From positions 558,001 through 622,000 of the forward strand of contig JAWWNJ010000041.1 in the NCBI GenBank assembly GCA_037176885.1: 64,000 bases of DNA. Direction: 5' to 3'. Positions 16,599-27,229 of this stretch are shown here, piece by piece. The notes below the pieces were generated by a model, which saw only the letters and a list, made by a program, of their open reading frames with translations, did no database searches and had not been told where the DNA came from. The stretch comes from Favolaschia claudopus (Eukaryota; Basidiomycota; Agaricomycetes; Agaricales; Mycenaceae). The position numbers and the translations under genes were made by a program. Numbering within the stretch: position 1 is the first letter of the stretch; each line of letters starts with the position of its first letter.

Positions 16599-17824
16599 AT
16601 GTCGAGGAAACAGAGTCCACTGGAAATCCCAGAGTTGCTGGATCTCTGCATTGGGTATCTTGCATCATCTCAAGGCGATCTCCTTTCGTGCGCCCTAGTG
16701 GCTCGCCGTTGGACAGGCGCTGCCCAATTCAACCTTTTTTCCGCTCCGATGGACACCGTCACTGGCATGGACCTATTCCAGAGGGACATAGATTCATATG
16801 ATAGGATACTTCGCCAACTGTATGATGCGCTGGCCGAATCTCCTCATCTTGTGCGTTATGTCCGGGAACTTCAACTTGGAGATCGCACCGCTACTAGTAC
16901 AATCAAAAAATTATGCAGCATCCCGTTCACCCATCTAGAGAGTCTAACTCTTATGATGCGCCGGTTGAAAAACTACGGAACCGCTCTAAAATCTCTCCTG
17001 GGCTTGCGCACTTTGCGCTACGTCTCCCTGAATTTGGATATATCATTTACGCGGTGTGTGGCCCATGTGCTGCCGCATCTCTCCTCCTCTATCGAGCACC
17101 TCGACGTCTGCTACGATCAAAGATTGCCTCTCAAACCGATGGATGCATTGGGGGAGGGAGTACCGATGCGATTGAAGTCTCTGGGACTCACAGTTATCGT
17201 GAAAACTATCACCCAGACGCCCCAGACCCTTCGTTCGTTGGGATTTTATCCTTTTGATATCTCTGGCCTGAAGGCAGTTGCGGTTTCCTGTCTCTCGCCC
17301 ATTCAATGGGACACGATCCCCACCCACACGCTTCAGGTCCTCGATATTGATCCTATGGTAAGCAAAATCATTCAAAGCAGCATCTCATGAACGGGAATTT
17401 GATCTTGCAACAGGACGAAGAGACTCCGCTCGACCTCTCTCTATTTCCTGCATTGCGCAACTTCCGCATCAAGATCTCCCCCGGGCTTCCCCCGATGGTC
17501 CCTGCGACGGTAGCCAAAGTCTCGCAATGTCAGCAGCTCCACACGATGGCGTTCGTGTTCTGGGGAAATGACCTTTCCGACGCAGACTGCGCGTTGTTCG
17601 ACTCGGTGATAGCCACATCGGGACTTGACGTCGTACAATTCCAAACAAGGGCCCGGCAGGATGAAACCGTGACATTATCGGCTGACCGATTTCCTCGTTC
17701 GATGGCTCGAAATATGGTGCGATTTGTTCTGGGTGTGAGGATTGCCTTGTCTCACTCATCTCTAAAGTTGCAGGTGGTTGCGGATAATCGTGAAATAGAT
17801 CGATGGTGGCAGGTACAAATTTGA
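16599..17824 (+). CDS. F-box/LRR-type protein, two exons
   Basis: Begins at ATG 16599 (MSRKQSPLEIPELLDLCIGY), where IPELLDLCIGYL...LLSCALVARRW is a clear F-box, the Skp1-binding motif of SCF ubiquitin ligases. Leu-rich repeats follow (HLVRYVRELQLGD, FTHLESLTLMMRRL, LRTLRYVSLNLD, SSIEHLDVCYD, LQVLDIDPM). A single 56-nt intron at about 17358-17413 (GTAAGC...CAACAG) joins to LFPALRNFRIKISPGLPP, and the frame closes at 17824 after REIDRWWQVQI. Length about 390 residues, normal for this expanded family in agaricomycetes. No pathway partner is indicated by neighbours. The target protein is unknown. It is not obviously a close copy of the F-box genes at 4831 or 51788. Confidence 0.8.
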
Positions 17825-18876
17825 AATCCACTGCTTGGTGAAATCTGAAGCTGATGAGACAATAGGATCGTGTTCTGGAGCTGTAGGGTAAAATGTGTGT
17901 GAACTCGTGCAGCTGTGCGGCTTCAATCTTTCACTTTCCAGTTCGATTTTACGAAAAATAAGTAAAGAATACAGTAAAGCTGCCTGATAAGCACCGGGAT
18001 TCAGCCCAGAGGCCAGTCCGCGTCCAACTGCACTGTCCCGTTCCGTCTGCTGCTTCTAGCAACTACCTTTTCGTTTCAGATATTTTTCTAGGCACACATA
18101 CCGGCCATCGATATTTAGTCTCGACCTGGCCATTCCATCAGTCCACTCCCAAACAACTTTTCTACCTCTGTCGCGAGTCACGCAAACACAGAGAACCTCT
18201 TTGTTTGAGCGCTTACTGAACGGCCTTCGACGGTGCGAGTAGGAAGAATCAGGTCCAGCCACGGGCAGGTCGCATCAGCTCGCAGCCACCTCACCAATAA
18301 ATCACTCAGCACGCTGCGGCGCTGTCAGATATTGGACCGAGGTCGAGGCGATGTTCGCTCGTTTTTTCCGTCTTGACGTGAGATTTCTTTTTTAGAACTG
18401 AACTGAAAATCAGAGGATTCAACCTGATTTTGGGCTCTATACGGCGATTCGAGTAGTCGTGTCCCACAAGTCGTGGAAATTGCTCACAAATTCAACCATT
18501 TGAAGTAAGTACCCGATTTTTTTAGATCCTTTCAAGAGTCTGAGCTGTCAGCCCAAGAGATGGTAGCCCCCATACCGCAGTGAGATTATTGTGTTATTCA
18601 GCACTCACGCAGCCGCAGTCATCCAACGTTGGTTGAATATTTACCGATGTACCGAGGAATCCGCTTCACTGTCCGCGCCCGATCTTATTTCCTTATTTGG
18701 GTATGGTTTTCCGCAACTATGTCAATTAATTGACGCGACTCGCCTCCCGACGCGTGCGCACGGCCGTTTTTCTGTGGATGCCTTTTAAGCCTGGGTGAGG
18801 ATGGGGGAGTTTCTTCATTCTACTTTCTGCACTCCCTTCAAATTCCACCTCCACGAACTGGAATTCCTGCAACTCG
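17825..18876. other. Intergenic, no gene seen
   Basis: About 1 kb separating the F-box gene and the first cupin gene. Open frames are short and without homology I recognise. The 100 bases before 18877 are C/T-rich, as in other promoters in the window. Confidence 0.5.
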
Positions 18877-19568
18877 ATGTCTTCCTCGACGAACACGGAC
18901 TACCTCACCGCCGACACCTGGGAGCTCTCCGAAGGCGTCACTATCATCATCATGCAAAATCCACTCCGCACGCGTGTACATAAAAAGGCGGGCGCGCCGT
19001 TCAAAGTCCCCACCCACTGGCACGCTGCGCACGACGAGGAGCACGTCGTCATCAAGGGTCGGCTTATTGTCATGCAGGATGGGGTCAAGAGGGTGTTGAC
19101 GCCGGAGGATGGGGTGTGCAAGACGCCGAGGGGGATGGTACACAGTTTGGAGGGATATACGGACGAGGAGTTTATCATTGAGGAGACGTCGACGAACGAG
19201 GAGTTGGTGGGTTTGATTTTGACTGTTCTCGTGTTGCTCAAGATGTTGATATCGCTATTTCAGAGCGAGCAGAAGACTTATTTCTTCCGCAACCTCGCAG
19301 CACCGGGGATCACAAAGTCTCCGCTTGGGATTCTGCAGGTGCTCTACCACGGGGACGGGTATCCCAAATTTCCTACAGGCCTGCGATGGCTTGAAAGTCC
19401 GGTGAGTCGAACAGGAACGTCCATTCGTAGTTGCGAAAACTCAACTCGATTTGTTTGCAGATCATGACATTTTTGGGCGGATATTTAGCGCCTGCGTTGG
19501 GGTATAAGATTCCCGATCCGAGACTGCAGCTGGACCGGAAGAATCGAGAGAAGAAGAAGAATTACTGA
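18877..19568 (+). CDS. Cupin-domain protein (copy A)
   Basis: Starts at ATG 18877 (MSSSTNTDYLTADTWELSEG). The cupin core is seen in VPTHWHAAHDEEHVVIKGRL, which matches the metal-binding HxH...E pattern of cupin motif 1, and in TPRGMVHSLEGY, the motif 2 region with its His. An intron at about 19207-19261 removes a non-conserved segment and joins to EQKTYFFRNLAAPGI. A second, near 19401-19460, joins to IMTFLGGYLAPALGYKIPD, a hydrophobic segment that could be a membrane-associated helix, before the basic end DRKNREKKKNY. About 190 residues. The gene at 41814-42548 is a clear paralogue with the same exon order. Small cupins of this type are common in basidiomycetes but enzymatically uncharacterised, so no reaction is assigned. 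Confidence 0.8.
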
Positions 19569-20254
19569 GTAGTTGCCAGAATTTACTTGAATGACGCTTC
19601 ACGGGTACTGTAGAAATCATTCTAATGCAAAACCATCTCACACTTCGGTTGGGGTCATTCTGAAAGAGTCAGAAAGACGAGTCGGAAATAAATCACGACA
19701 CAACGAATATCGCACGATTCCAGATCTGTGCAAAAAGATATCAGCAGCATAGTCAGGACTCGAATAATAAAATGAACCACAGTTGAAGTTTCCTCTATGC
19801 GATGAGATTTAGAAGCCAGCCATCTCTCTCCCCGACTCGGTCCTCGGATCCCCTCGACAGCTCTCGGGGGCAGCCACGTTCTGGTAAGGAACGCTGTCTG
19901 AGCTTGCTACGTCGATCATGGTGGTACGAAACAAAGAAGGGATTCCCGAGATCACGGAGATATACGGCTTTTTGATGGCCCGTCAGGCGCATCATTCCCA
20001 CGAGTGGCGCGGGGTGATGGCGCGAAGGCGGCCGTCATCTTGTCGCACCCAAGTGCAACTACACAGTAAAATGCTGGTTGTTTGGGAATATACCTCCAAG
20101 GTGCCCTTCAGGATTTTGCATGTAAGTTACTTACCTGTCCAGACTCCAAACCGACCAGAGATCCAGAACTTGAACTGAACCGTTTTTACACAGAATTTCG
20201 GGTGCCCAGCCCGAATCATACAAGAGATGAAGCCTCATAATACAACAATATAGC
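19567..20254. other. Intergenic with dispersed repeat
   Basis: No gene seen. The segment 20017-20205 is homologous to 26758-26945 (see the repeat entries). The remainder is AT-rich 3' flank. Confidence 0.5.
20017..20205 (+). repeat. Dispersed repeat, copy 1
   Basis: Shares with 26758-26945, in the same orientation, the words GTCGCACCCAAGTG, TGCAACTACACAGT, AAATGCTGGTTGTTTGG, ATATACCTCC and, further on, AACTTGAACTGAACCGTTTT versus AACTTGAACCGTTTTTACAC. Identity is high in the first 90 bases and patchy later. No terminal repeats were evident, so the element class is unknown. Confidence 0.7.
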
Positions 20255-21182
20255 CTACACCACCGCCGTCGCCGTCTGAGCTACAGCAACATCGACATCG
20301 ACCGACTGATCGGGGTTCACTTTCGCATGAGTGACAATTGTAGTTAACCCAACCCAATCAGGTCCCAACGCCTTGGTCCTGGCCACCTGGAGAATCTCCG
20401 CCTCATTCCCACCATGTCCCGCCAGCCTCCCAACACTCTCCGACACCATCGTCCTCACCGACCCGTGGTGAAGCAGCCCCGAGCCAGGCAACTTCAACTT
20501 CGGCATTGAATGACTAGTCGGCGCCGAGATGCCAAGCTTCGCCATGACGGAGCCGGCTATTCCGTCGGCAGCGTCTTCGTCGTCATCTGTATCTTTGAGC
20601 CCGTAACGAGCAGCCCAGCCCCGCAACTGGTATCGGAATCCGGCGTTTGGGTGCGCGATGCTGCGGCGGTCTTTGGTGAATGCTATGGCTTCGGCGGCGG
20701 TGAGACCTTTTGCGGCGATGAGGTAGGCGCATACGACAGAGACGCTGCGACTGAGACCGCCGAGACAGTGCACCTAAAAGCACAACGATTTTCTCAGCAG
20801 TCGAACTCAGTAATAGTGACTATAAATAGATTGAACATACCAGAACCTTCGTCCCCTCCTTCGCCAACGCATCACAAATAAACCTCGTCGTCTTCTCAAA
20901 ATGGTCGGAAATATCCGCGATGGGGAGGTCCATGATGCAGACGTGCAGATGCCCGATCTTGCTGCTGACAATCGGGGGCACCTCGCAGACGCTGACGACG
21001 TGAGTGACACCGAGGGCGTTCAGGGCGTCCCAGTTCTGTGCGACGAACCAGTCCGCGACGAAGACGCGGGGAGTGATTTCGCTGGTGACGAGGGTGCCCA
21101 TGGATGCGTGGAGGGCTGTGAGTGGGTTTTGGTTTAGGTTTAGTAGGGAGGTGGCCATGGGGGAGAGGGGGCTGGAGAGCAT
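20255..21182 (-). CDS. Dual-specificity protein phosphatase
   Basis: A minus-strand gene of two exons: ATG at 21182 and an intron of roughly 67 nt around 20774-20840 ending in TTTTAG. The N-terminal half carries the DSP recognition fold (ITPRVFVADWFVAQN, ALGVTHVVSVCEVPP, HVCIMDLPIADISDHF), and the second exon begins with the catalytic loop HCLGGLSRSVSVVCAYL, a perfect HCx2Gx2RS signature with the nucleophilic Cys. This predicts dephosphorylation of phosphotyrosine/serine/threonine substrates, often MAP kinases, in cytosol or nucleus. The C-terminal ~130 residues are an extension with acidic DDDEDAAD and no recognised domain. About 290 residues in all. Substrate cannot be read from sequence. 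Confidence 0.88.
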
Positions 21183-22552
21183 GGTGTGGGTCGGGTAAAG
21201 GCGGGCGGGAGAGCGACTCTGAGTGAGGAAGAGAGGGAGGGGAAGGTGCCGATATGATGAGCCAAAATCGTTGAAAATGCGACCCTCTATAAGTTGTGCA
21301 AAAAAACATTTCGAACGTCAGAAAACAAGTCAGGGCACATTTTAGCTGTCAAATATTTAATGTCGTGGAGTCGGGTCCGCGCGGTATTGTTTGCGACCCG
21401 ATAATTCGCAGCACACTCAACCATTCAGAGAGTCTGGGTGGAACGATTGGATGGATGGAATGAACTTGAAGCGAACGATGATAGAGTAGAGTTGGCAGGT
21501 CACGCCGCAGGTGCCAGTCCATGAAAGCTCGCAAAGTCACTGAGATTTGCTAATTTGAGCAAATAGAGTATATAGTAGGCAAGATTGCTGAAGCATCGTA
21601 GAAGGGAGATATAGGCAAGAGACGGTGAGAGGACATGGCGGTAGCGGAAAGAAAAATGTTTTCTCACGGTAACGGTCACGTGATGCGTGACGGTCACATA
21701 TTGAACACGTCGCGTCCTACGTGTTCTCTGCGAGAAAGGGAGAAAGACACGGCGAGAAGGGATGCATCCTGAGGTTAGGGCTAGGGGTATATAGGACCGC
21801 ACAATTTTATACAGTAGACAATGGATTAACACCCCACTTCCCCTCAATGAGTTGAATTTCTGTCTCTCTCCAGACTTCTAATTTTCTTCTTTGTCTTTTG
21901 ATCGGTAAACAACGCAAGTCGAACATCATAACCCTGCTCACTTATGGATCGATTGTACGCCGTTGCGTGCAAATCCAGAGCAGGAACGATCTGGTCGTTC
22001 TTCGGAGTTGTATTGGCTACTGTATTTCAAATGGTTTTGGCTGCATTAGTTCATTGGATGTTGTATGCGTTGAACAGAAGCGCGACCGTGGACGGGACGG
22101 GATTGGATTTGGTTTGGAGGCTGTTTTGAAGACGATGAAGTTGACGGATCTGGATTTACGGCGGGGGGAAGGATTCCCTTCGGTGTCAAGATTTACGAGC
22201 TCGCTGGCGAGCGCACAACATTTTCATCATTTACATATCATATGCTTCTTCATCGCCTACCGACGATCGGTTGGGTTGCCACATGCGTTTTCAACCCGGC
22301 GTTCCTAAGCGGGACCATGCCGTGTAATGCTACCTACCTACCTACCTACCTGTGCATGGAGCCCCGAACTTGCGCGTTTGTGTTGTGATTGTTGGATCAT
22401 TTAATCCTCATTCACCCGCATGCTCGTACCGGCGCGCGTTTCATCGGTGATTTGTTAAGTACAAGTCACGTCGACGTCGAATTGCGATACAACACAGAAA
22501 CAAATCAAATCAAACTACATACACCTTCCTTCAATCACATCCATTCAAATTT
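21183..22552. other. Divergent/terminal intergenic region with tetranucleotide tract
   Basis: Nothing supported as coding; a 61-residue frame at 21944-22129 with a hydrophobic stretch has no other support. It contains a (TACC)5 microsatellite at 22331-22350 and a run of AATC repeats near 22608. CACGTGA-like palindromes near 21677-21695 lie upstream of the phosphatase gene. Confidence 0.4.
22331..22350. repeat. (TACC)5 microsatellite
   Basis: Five perfect TACC units in intergenic DNA. Confidence 0.9.
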
Positions 22553-23581
22553 AAAGCCGTCTCGGTCTCGGCCCAGGACGTCCGTTGAACTACGCAAAAA
22601 AGAACAATCAATCAATCAATCAAAAAATTCATGCAGCGCAAACTGCATAATACTTACCCGGCTGGGCCGCTGAGTACTAGTCTCCATCGCTGCCTTGGCC
22701 TGGTACATACATACATCGAAAGTAAGTAAGTTCAGGGCAAGAAGAAGGAAAGAAGGATTTGAAAAGGAAAAAGGGAAGGTGGAGACGAGTACGTACGCTT
22801 GCGATGATGGCGGCGACGCTGGGCTGGGGAGGGAGGGAAGGAAGAAATGATTTTATTGAGCATCGTCGAGTTGAACATCAGAAAGGATTAGGAGGTAAAT
22901 AGGTACCTTGGCATTCTTGACTGCGGCATCGGCCTTCGCCTTGGTTTGGGTTTGCGTGGTTTTGGTAGCCTCGTTACTAGTAGCCGCCGCGCTCTTGGCA
23001 GGTTCAGCGGCTGCAGCCTCGCCCGAGTCCTTGTTCTCGCCCTCGCCCTCGGTATTGTTGGTGTTGGTGTTATTGCCATTGCAGCCGGCGAGAACCTGGT
23101 TCTCGATGAGGTTGGCTGCAGTCAGGAAGGCCTACATACGTGACATTGTGTTGAGTCAACGAGGAAAAATGTAGGATTGGAAAGACCAGTGACAAGGTAC
23201 CTTGAGAGTTTCGAGCTCGGCATTCGCAGCGGCGTCAGCGCTAATAAGAATAATATGAGTTGGTATTCAAGTATGGTCCGTTGAGATGTTATAATACACA
23301 CCTCTTGGCAGATTTGTCGAGGAGGCTGAGCGAGGTGGTCAGCAGAGATCCGACGATGGCGGAGTCGGTGCACTACGAATTTTTAAAATTATATTCAGCC
23401 AACATTCACAAACAACAAATCTAATCTAAGCGAAAGAAATTAGAAAGCGTACTTGAGTCTCAGAAAGTTCAGCGCCTTCTACGGCGCGAGTTGCGAGCCC
23501 AGTGACGGGAGTGGCCTGAGTCGTGGCGCCGAAGAAGAGGGCAGCAGCGACCGTGATGAGTGCGAACGAAAAGCGGGCCAT
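22553..23581 (-). CDS. Small secreted Asn/Glu/Ala-rich protein
   Basis: A minus-strand gene in several very short exons. ATG 23581 gives a signal peptide (MARFSFALITVAAALFFGAT). Downstream exons read CTDSAIVGSLLTTSLSLLDKSAK (two fragments), SADAAANAELETLK, then AFLTAANLIENQVLAGCNG followed by an NTNTNNTEGEGENKD low-complexity linker and an Ala/Lys/Thr-rich tail. Short 3' exons near 22790-22830 (PSVAAIIAS) and 22675-22712 (AKAAMETSTQRPSR) are plausible, with a possible end at about 22553 (PGPRPRRL). Introns are about 50-85 nt. Two Cys residues in the mature part could pair. Such small secreted proteins are frequent in agaricomycetes; no function is recognised. The 5' exons are better supported than the 3' ones. 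Confidence 0.6.
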
Positions 23582-24446
23582 TGGAATTGTCGGTGTGGTT
23601 GGTCGAGCGAGGAAAATGTAGGATAGGATTCAAGGACAGGGGTGAACCGCTGGGGTTGAAAGCCAAAAATAAAAGCAAGAGGCAAAAAATGCAGAAAGAA
23701 CGAAGGAAGGGGGAAGGAACTAGTCCTGAAGTTTGACGATGAATGTAAAGAAAAAATCCATCCTCGTTTTTATTTTATACTGAGGAAGGAACACACTCAC
23801 CCAATACCTCGTCACTGTGAGTTTTTTCAACATGGAGCATGGAGCGAGAATCTCAGCGCCAGCGCCGAAGGTGAATCATCCCGATCAGGAATCTGCCTGC
23901 CGGCGCGATCTCAACTCTTGTCTCCCCACGCTTTGAGGCCAAGCCAAGCCAAGACGATGTTACTGAGGCTGGAAGTAAATGTTTGAGAAGAAGGGACCTG
24001 CAAAAAGTTGTTGGAGAAAGGTGAACAGTTTACCGTTTTATTTTTCGTTGGATTTTTTCTCTTGAGTGGATCTGGATCCTTCCTCAACTGGACCCAGAGA
24101 ATCACAACCCATCAGAGAGAATCAACTCGCCAAGCAAGCGCCCATGGACGCGCGACCAACGTGATTGTATCAATTCCGCCCTCGAAGACTTCCGAATGTG
24201 CCCGCTGTATAGCGCTCGCTACACCCGATCGAAGAAAACAGTTCTTGCAGATAAGCGACTCATTTCAATACCGGGCGTGAGATTTCCGATCTTTGCCAAG
24301 CGTTGCAGGGGGGGTACTTTCTGGCGCTGTACTGGTCCAGTCAGCATGATGTTGAACAAAGGTTGAATGTGTATACTGCTCGCGATTTCGAGTCTCCACA
24401 CCCACTCGTTTCCGATGAAGTCATGTCAATTTGTTCTACAGAGAAG
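23582..24446. other. Intergenic, no gene seen
   Basis: About 860 bases of promoter and flank between the small secreted protein gene and the left target duplication of the 804-bp element. No supported frame. Confidence 0.45.
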
Positions 24447-24452
24447 CGTCCC

Positions 24453-25256
24453 TATGACGGTCAAAGTGCACATTTAAGGTTGCGACACATTTTTCGACTT
24501 CGCGACACTTTTATTGACCAAATTTCATTTTTGCGACACTTATATGTGGTTTGAAGCCGTCAATAAAAGTGTCGCGATTTCGTCGGATTCGCGACACTTT
24601 TATACTTGCCATTCAACATCGCGACACTTTTGTTCAACGCATTTTTCCTGCGGGAATGATCCTCGGATCTGATGGAATCATATCGGGCCGAAATCAATGT
24701 GAGGCCTTGGGTTCGGTTTTACGCTCCTCTGTGCTTTGGCACCAAGAAAGCTGTAGCCAGGAGCCTCTGAAATAAAGAGCTTGAGCAGATCTGACAGTTC
24801 CTGGGATTATTCTCTTGAAAAGTAGTAAGATTTGTTTGAATTTCAAGGAGTGTGATCCAGGGTCTGGGTAGGCTCAGCATAATGTTAAAGAGCAGCAAGC
24901 GGAGCTTCACAGGCAGTCTCTTATGCCGAGCAGCTTCATTTTTACTTGGATTCTCTGTTTTATTCCCATCATCCTGGCTTTCACGTTCAACTCTCCACCA
25001 CATTCACTTGAAGCAATGTGGCTGTGTTGATGGAATCATCTCCGAGATCAATATTGCCGAACTCCCGAACTTGTTCAAAAAGTGTCGCGATTTCGAATGA
25101 CGAGTATAAAAGTGTCGCGAATCCGACGAAATCGCGACACTTGTACTCACAGCCGCAGAATGCACATAAGTGTCGCAAAATCGATTTTTGGTCAATATAT
25201 GTGTCGCGAGGTCAGTATATGTGTCGGAAACTTAAAAGTGCACTTTGACCGCCATA
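24453..25256. mobile_element. 804-bp non-autonomous TIR element rich in GTGTCGC motifs, 6-bp TSD
   Basis: The ends are inverted: TATGACGGTCAAAGTGCAC on the left and, reversed, TATGGCGGTCAAAGTGCAC on the right. Similarity continues inward for about 190-200 bp with gaps. The same six bases, CGTCCC, flank it at 24447-24452 and 25257-25262. Both arms are packed with GTGTCGC or its complement GCGACAC: six on the left and five on the right, plus one degenerate GTGTCGG. The central ~430 bp has no transposase-like frame, so mobility would depend on an enzyme encoded elsewhere. Subterminal repeats of this density recall CACTA and KDZ-type transposons, but the superfamily is not settled by a 6-bp duplication. 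Confidence 0.85.
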
Positions 25257-25469
25257 CGTCCCAGTAGCAATAGATTGGACGCGGATGCCTATTAAATAGC
25301 GTCAAAGCATTCCCACTTCCTCCCCGGGGTACGGGAGTCGGGACTGTGCTTGGGCGATTGTCTTCAACTCTGGCGGATGGGTAAGCTCGTCCGCGGCATA
25401 ATGTACCCCCAGAACTACCTGAAATGTATTCATATTTAAGTAACATCCTCAACACAGTCAATTGCTCGC

Positions 25470-26669
25470 TCACCTAGATTTTCTTTTCCACCCGATCCGA
25501 TAATACGCGTACTCCACCTCCTCAATACCATTCGTCTCATCGACATCGCACACGATAATCTCGGTCGACAATATAGCCAAAGCCTCTGCATCCCCTTCCC
25601 CCTCCTGACGCCTGAATATCGTCTCAACGGCATTGGACTCGAACGTATGCGTCCGACGGCGCGGAACAACGAGATGAAACACAGCCGCCTGCTTGTCGCG
25701 ACGCAGAAACCGCGAAACGCAAGCGTGCACCCAGGACGCGTGTTCCGGCTCGTATACGATATCAGCGCCGAGGATGATATCGAAGGGGTGGTCCAGCGGC
25801 GGTGGCAGGTGTTCATTCGCGCTTGAAGACGACGATTTTGATGTACTCGACGATGCAACGCAGGATTCCCAATCGAGAAAGTGAGCTGAGATGGGAGGGT
25901 CGGTGGGGAACGCGGTGGAGATGTTGAGTGCGAGGTTGCGCAGGACGCTGGGGTAGAAGTCCGTGCTGATGACGGTGACGTCCACGTTCAGGGAGTGTGC
26001 GACCTTGGCGAAGACGAGACCGACAAGGCCGGTTCCTGCTCCGAGTTCGAGGACTCTGAGGCGTGAGGAGGATGATGATGATGGAGGGTCGAGGAAATGA
26101 TTATGAGGCTGAGTGGTGATGATCTCGGCCAGAACGCACGCCCCGCCCCATGTTTGCGCGCCCACGCTCGCGATGTCGCCGTTTTCGAGGGGGATATCGC
26201 GCAAGGTGATGATTATGGGGCCGTGCTCGGAAGGGAACGCCAGCGTGCGTGTGATGGTTCCAAGGCTCGACGGGCCGCCGCGGTTGGCTAACAGGGCGGC
26301 CGCGCGAGATACTATTGAGTCCATTTCCGCATCAACATCCTCATTGGAATTATCAGACTCTTGGAAAGTTTCGACGTGGCGAAGAAGATTGGTGAGCCAT
26401 CGCATTGCGAATTTTCGCTCGAAGTCGTCTGCTGATGCCGGGGAAATTGGTATTGGATTCGGGATAGAGTGAGCTTTAGCGGGAGAGGAAGAGAATGCCC
26501 AGTCGGTAGATGAATTTGGGTTGTATCTATGCGTGATCCTGGACCCACGGATACCAGGCGAGTACAAAGCTTCCAAATATTCCAGGCAATCAAGGAGGAT
26601 TTCGGCGGGTAAAGTCTTCAAATCTCGAACTGAAGGGAGCTGTAGACTAGGTGGTTCAGTGAAGAGCAT
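25470..26669 (-). CDS. METTL21/Efm-like protein-lysine methyltransferase (Methyltransf_16)
   Basis: A single-exon minus-strand gene of 399 residues from ATG 26669 to a stop at 25470. The SAM-binding motif I is VLELGAGTGLVGLVFA; acidic motif II sits in VISTDFYPSVLRNL; HFLDWESC contains the conserved DW; and DIILGADIVYEPEHA is motif IV of the Methyltransf_16 family. That family includes elongation-factor lysine methyltransferases (Efm) and METTL21 enzymes acting in the cytosol. The N-terminal ~130 residues (LPAEILLDCLEYLEALY and onward) precede the Rossmann core, as in Efm2/FAM86-type proteins. The C-terminus has EVEYAYYRIGWKRKSR. A serine run (SSSSSS) and the SKSSSSSANE insert look disordered. 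The precise substrate is inference at best. Confidence 0.82.
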   Translation of the reverse strand: MLFTEPPSLQLPSVRDLKTLPAEILLDCLEYLEALYSPGIRGSRITHRYNPNSSTDWAFSSSPAKAHSIPNPIPISPASADDFERKFAMRWLTNLLRHVETFQESDNSNEDVDAEMDSIVSRAAALLANRGGPSSLGTITRTLAFPSEHGPIIITLRDIPLENGDIASVGAQTWGGACVLAEIITTQPHNHFLDPPSSSSSSRLRVLELGAGTGLVGLVFAKVAHSLNVDVTVISTDFYPSVLRNLALNISTAFPTDPPISAHFLDWESCVASSSTSKSSSSSANEHLPPPLDHPFDIILGADIVYEPEHASWVHACVSRFLRRDKQAAVFHLVVPRRRTHTFESNAVETIFRRQEGEGDAEALAILSTEIIVCDVDETNGIEEVEYAYYRIGWKRKSR

Positions 26670-26757
26670 TGCGAGGTGGCGAAGGAAAAGGGCAAAATGC
26701 GTGTTTATTTGTACTTACGCATATTATGATACGATCAATTCCGACTTGCCGCGGGCT

Positions 26758-26945
26758 GATGGCGTGAACGTGACCGTCATCTGGTCGCACCCAAGTGCTG
26801 CTTGAAGTGCAACTACACAGTGAAATGCTGGTTGTTTGGACATATACCTCCGAGCCGTACCCTTGGAATCGTGCATGCAGCAGTCTGAAGCGAGGAATCA
26901 GGCGACCAACAAACTGAACTTGAACCGTTTTTACACCAATTTACC
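26758..26945 (+). repeat. Dispersed repeat, copy 2
   Basis: Same orientation as 20017-20205. Relative to copy 1 it has an internal 16-17 bp insertion (a local duplication giving two AGTGC words around CTGCTTGA). It lies just upstream of the methyltransferase ATG, in the interval shared with the rhamnonate dehydratase promoter. Confidence 0.7.
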
Positions 26946-27229
26946 ACAGGTGGCTGATCCAAAAATGAATGCAGAAACTTCTAACTCCTTTTTTCTGTAC
27001 CTTTTGGGTTGACTAGCATGGCTCGAGGGAAATCGGCAATGAGGTTCGCTTGGGTTCGCTGGTTTTTCTCTGGCGATCACACGCGATCTCAGGCTAAATG
27101 CTCAGGTGACCGCGAACGGGACGGCCCGCACTACCGGCTGTGGTCATGGATGTGCCGCTGTCGCTGTCGAGGCATCTTTGACTCTCTCTGACTACGCCTA
27201 CGACCAAACTCTCTCTGACCACGACCACC

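Noticed and set aside
21944..22129. 61-residue frame with a hydrophobic stretch
   Set aside because: No homology recognised, no signal for a promoter, and codon use unlike the neighbours.
22560..23180. Plus-strand hydrophobic frame (22908-23174) resembling a membrane protein
   Set aside because: It is the complement of the Ala/Lys/Thr-rich exon of the minus-strand secreted protein, which has a signal peptide and spliced structure.
24453..25256. GTGTCGC array considered as a CRISPR-like or satellite repeat
   Set aside because: Spacing is irregular, orientation is mixed, and the array is bounded by inverted termini with a target duplication, which fits a transposon.
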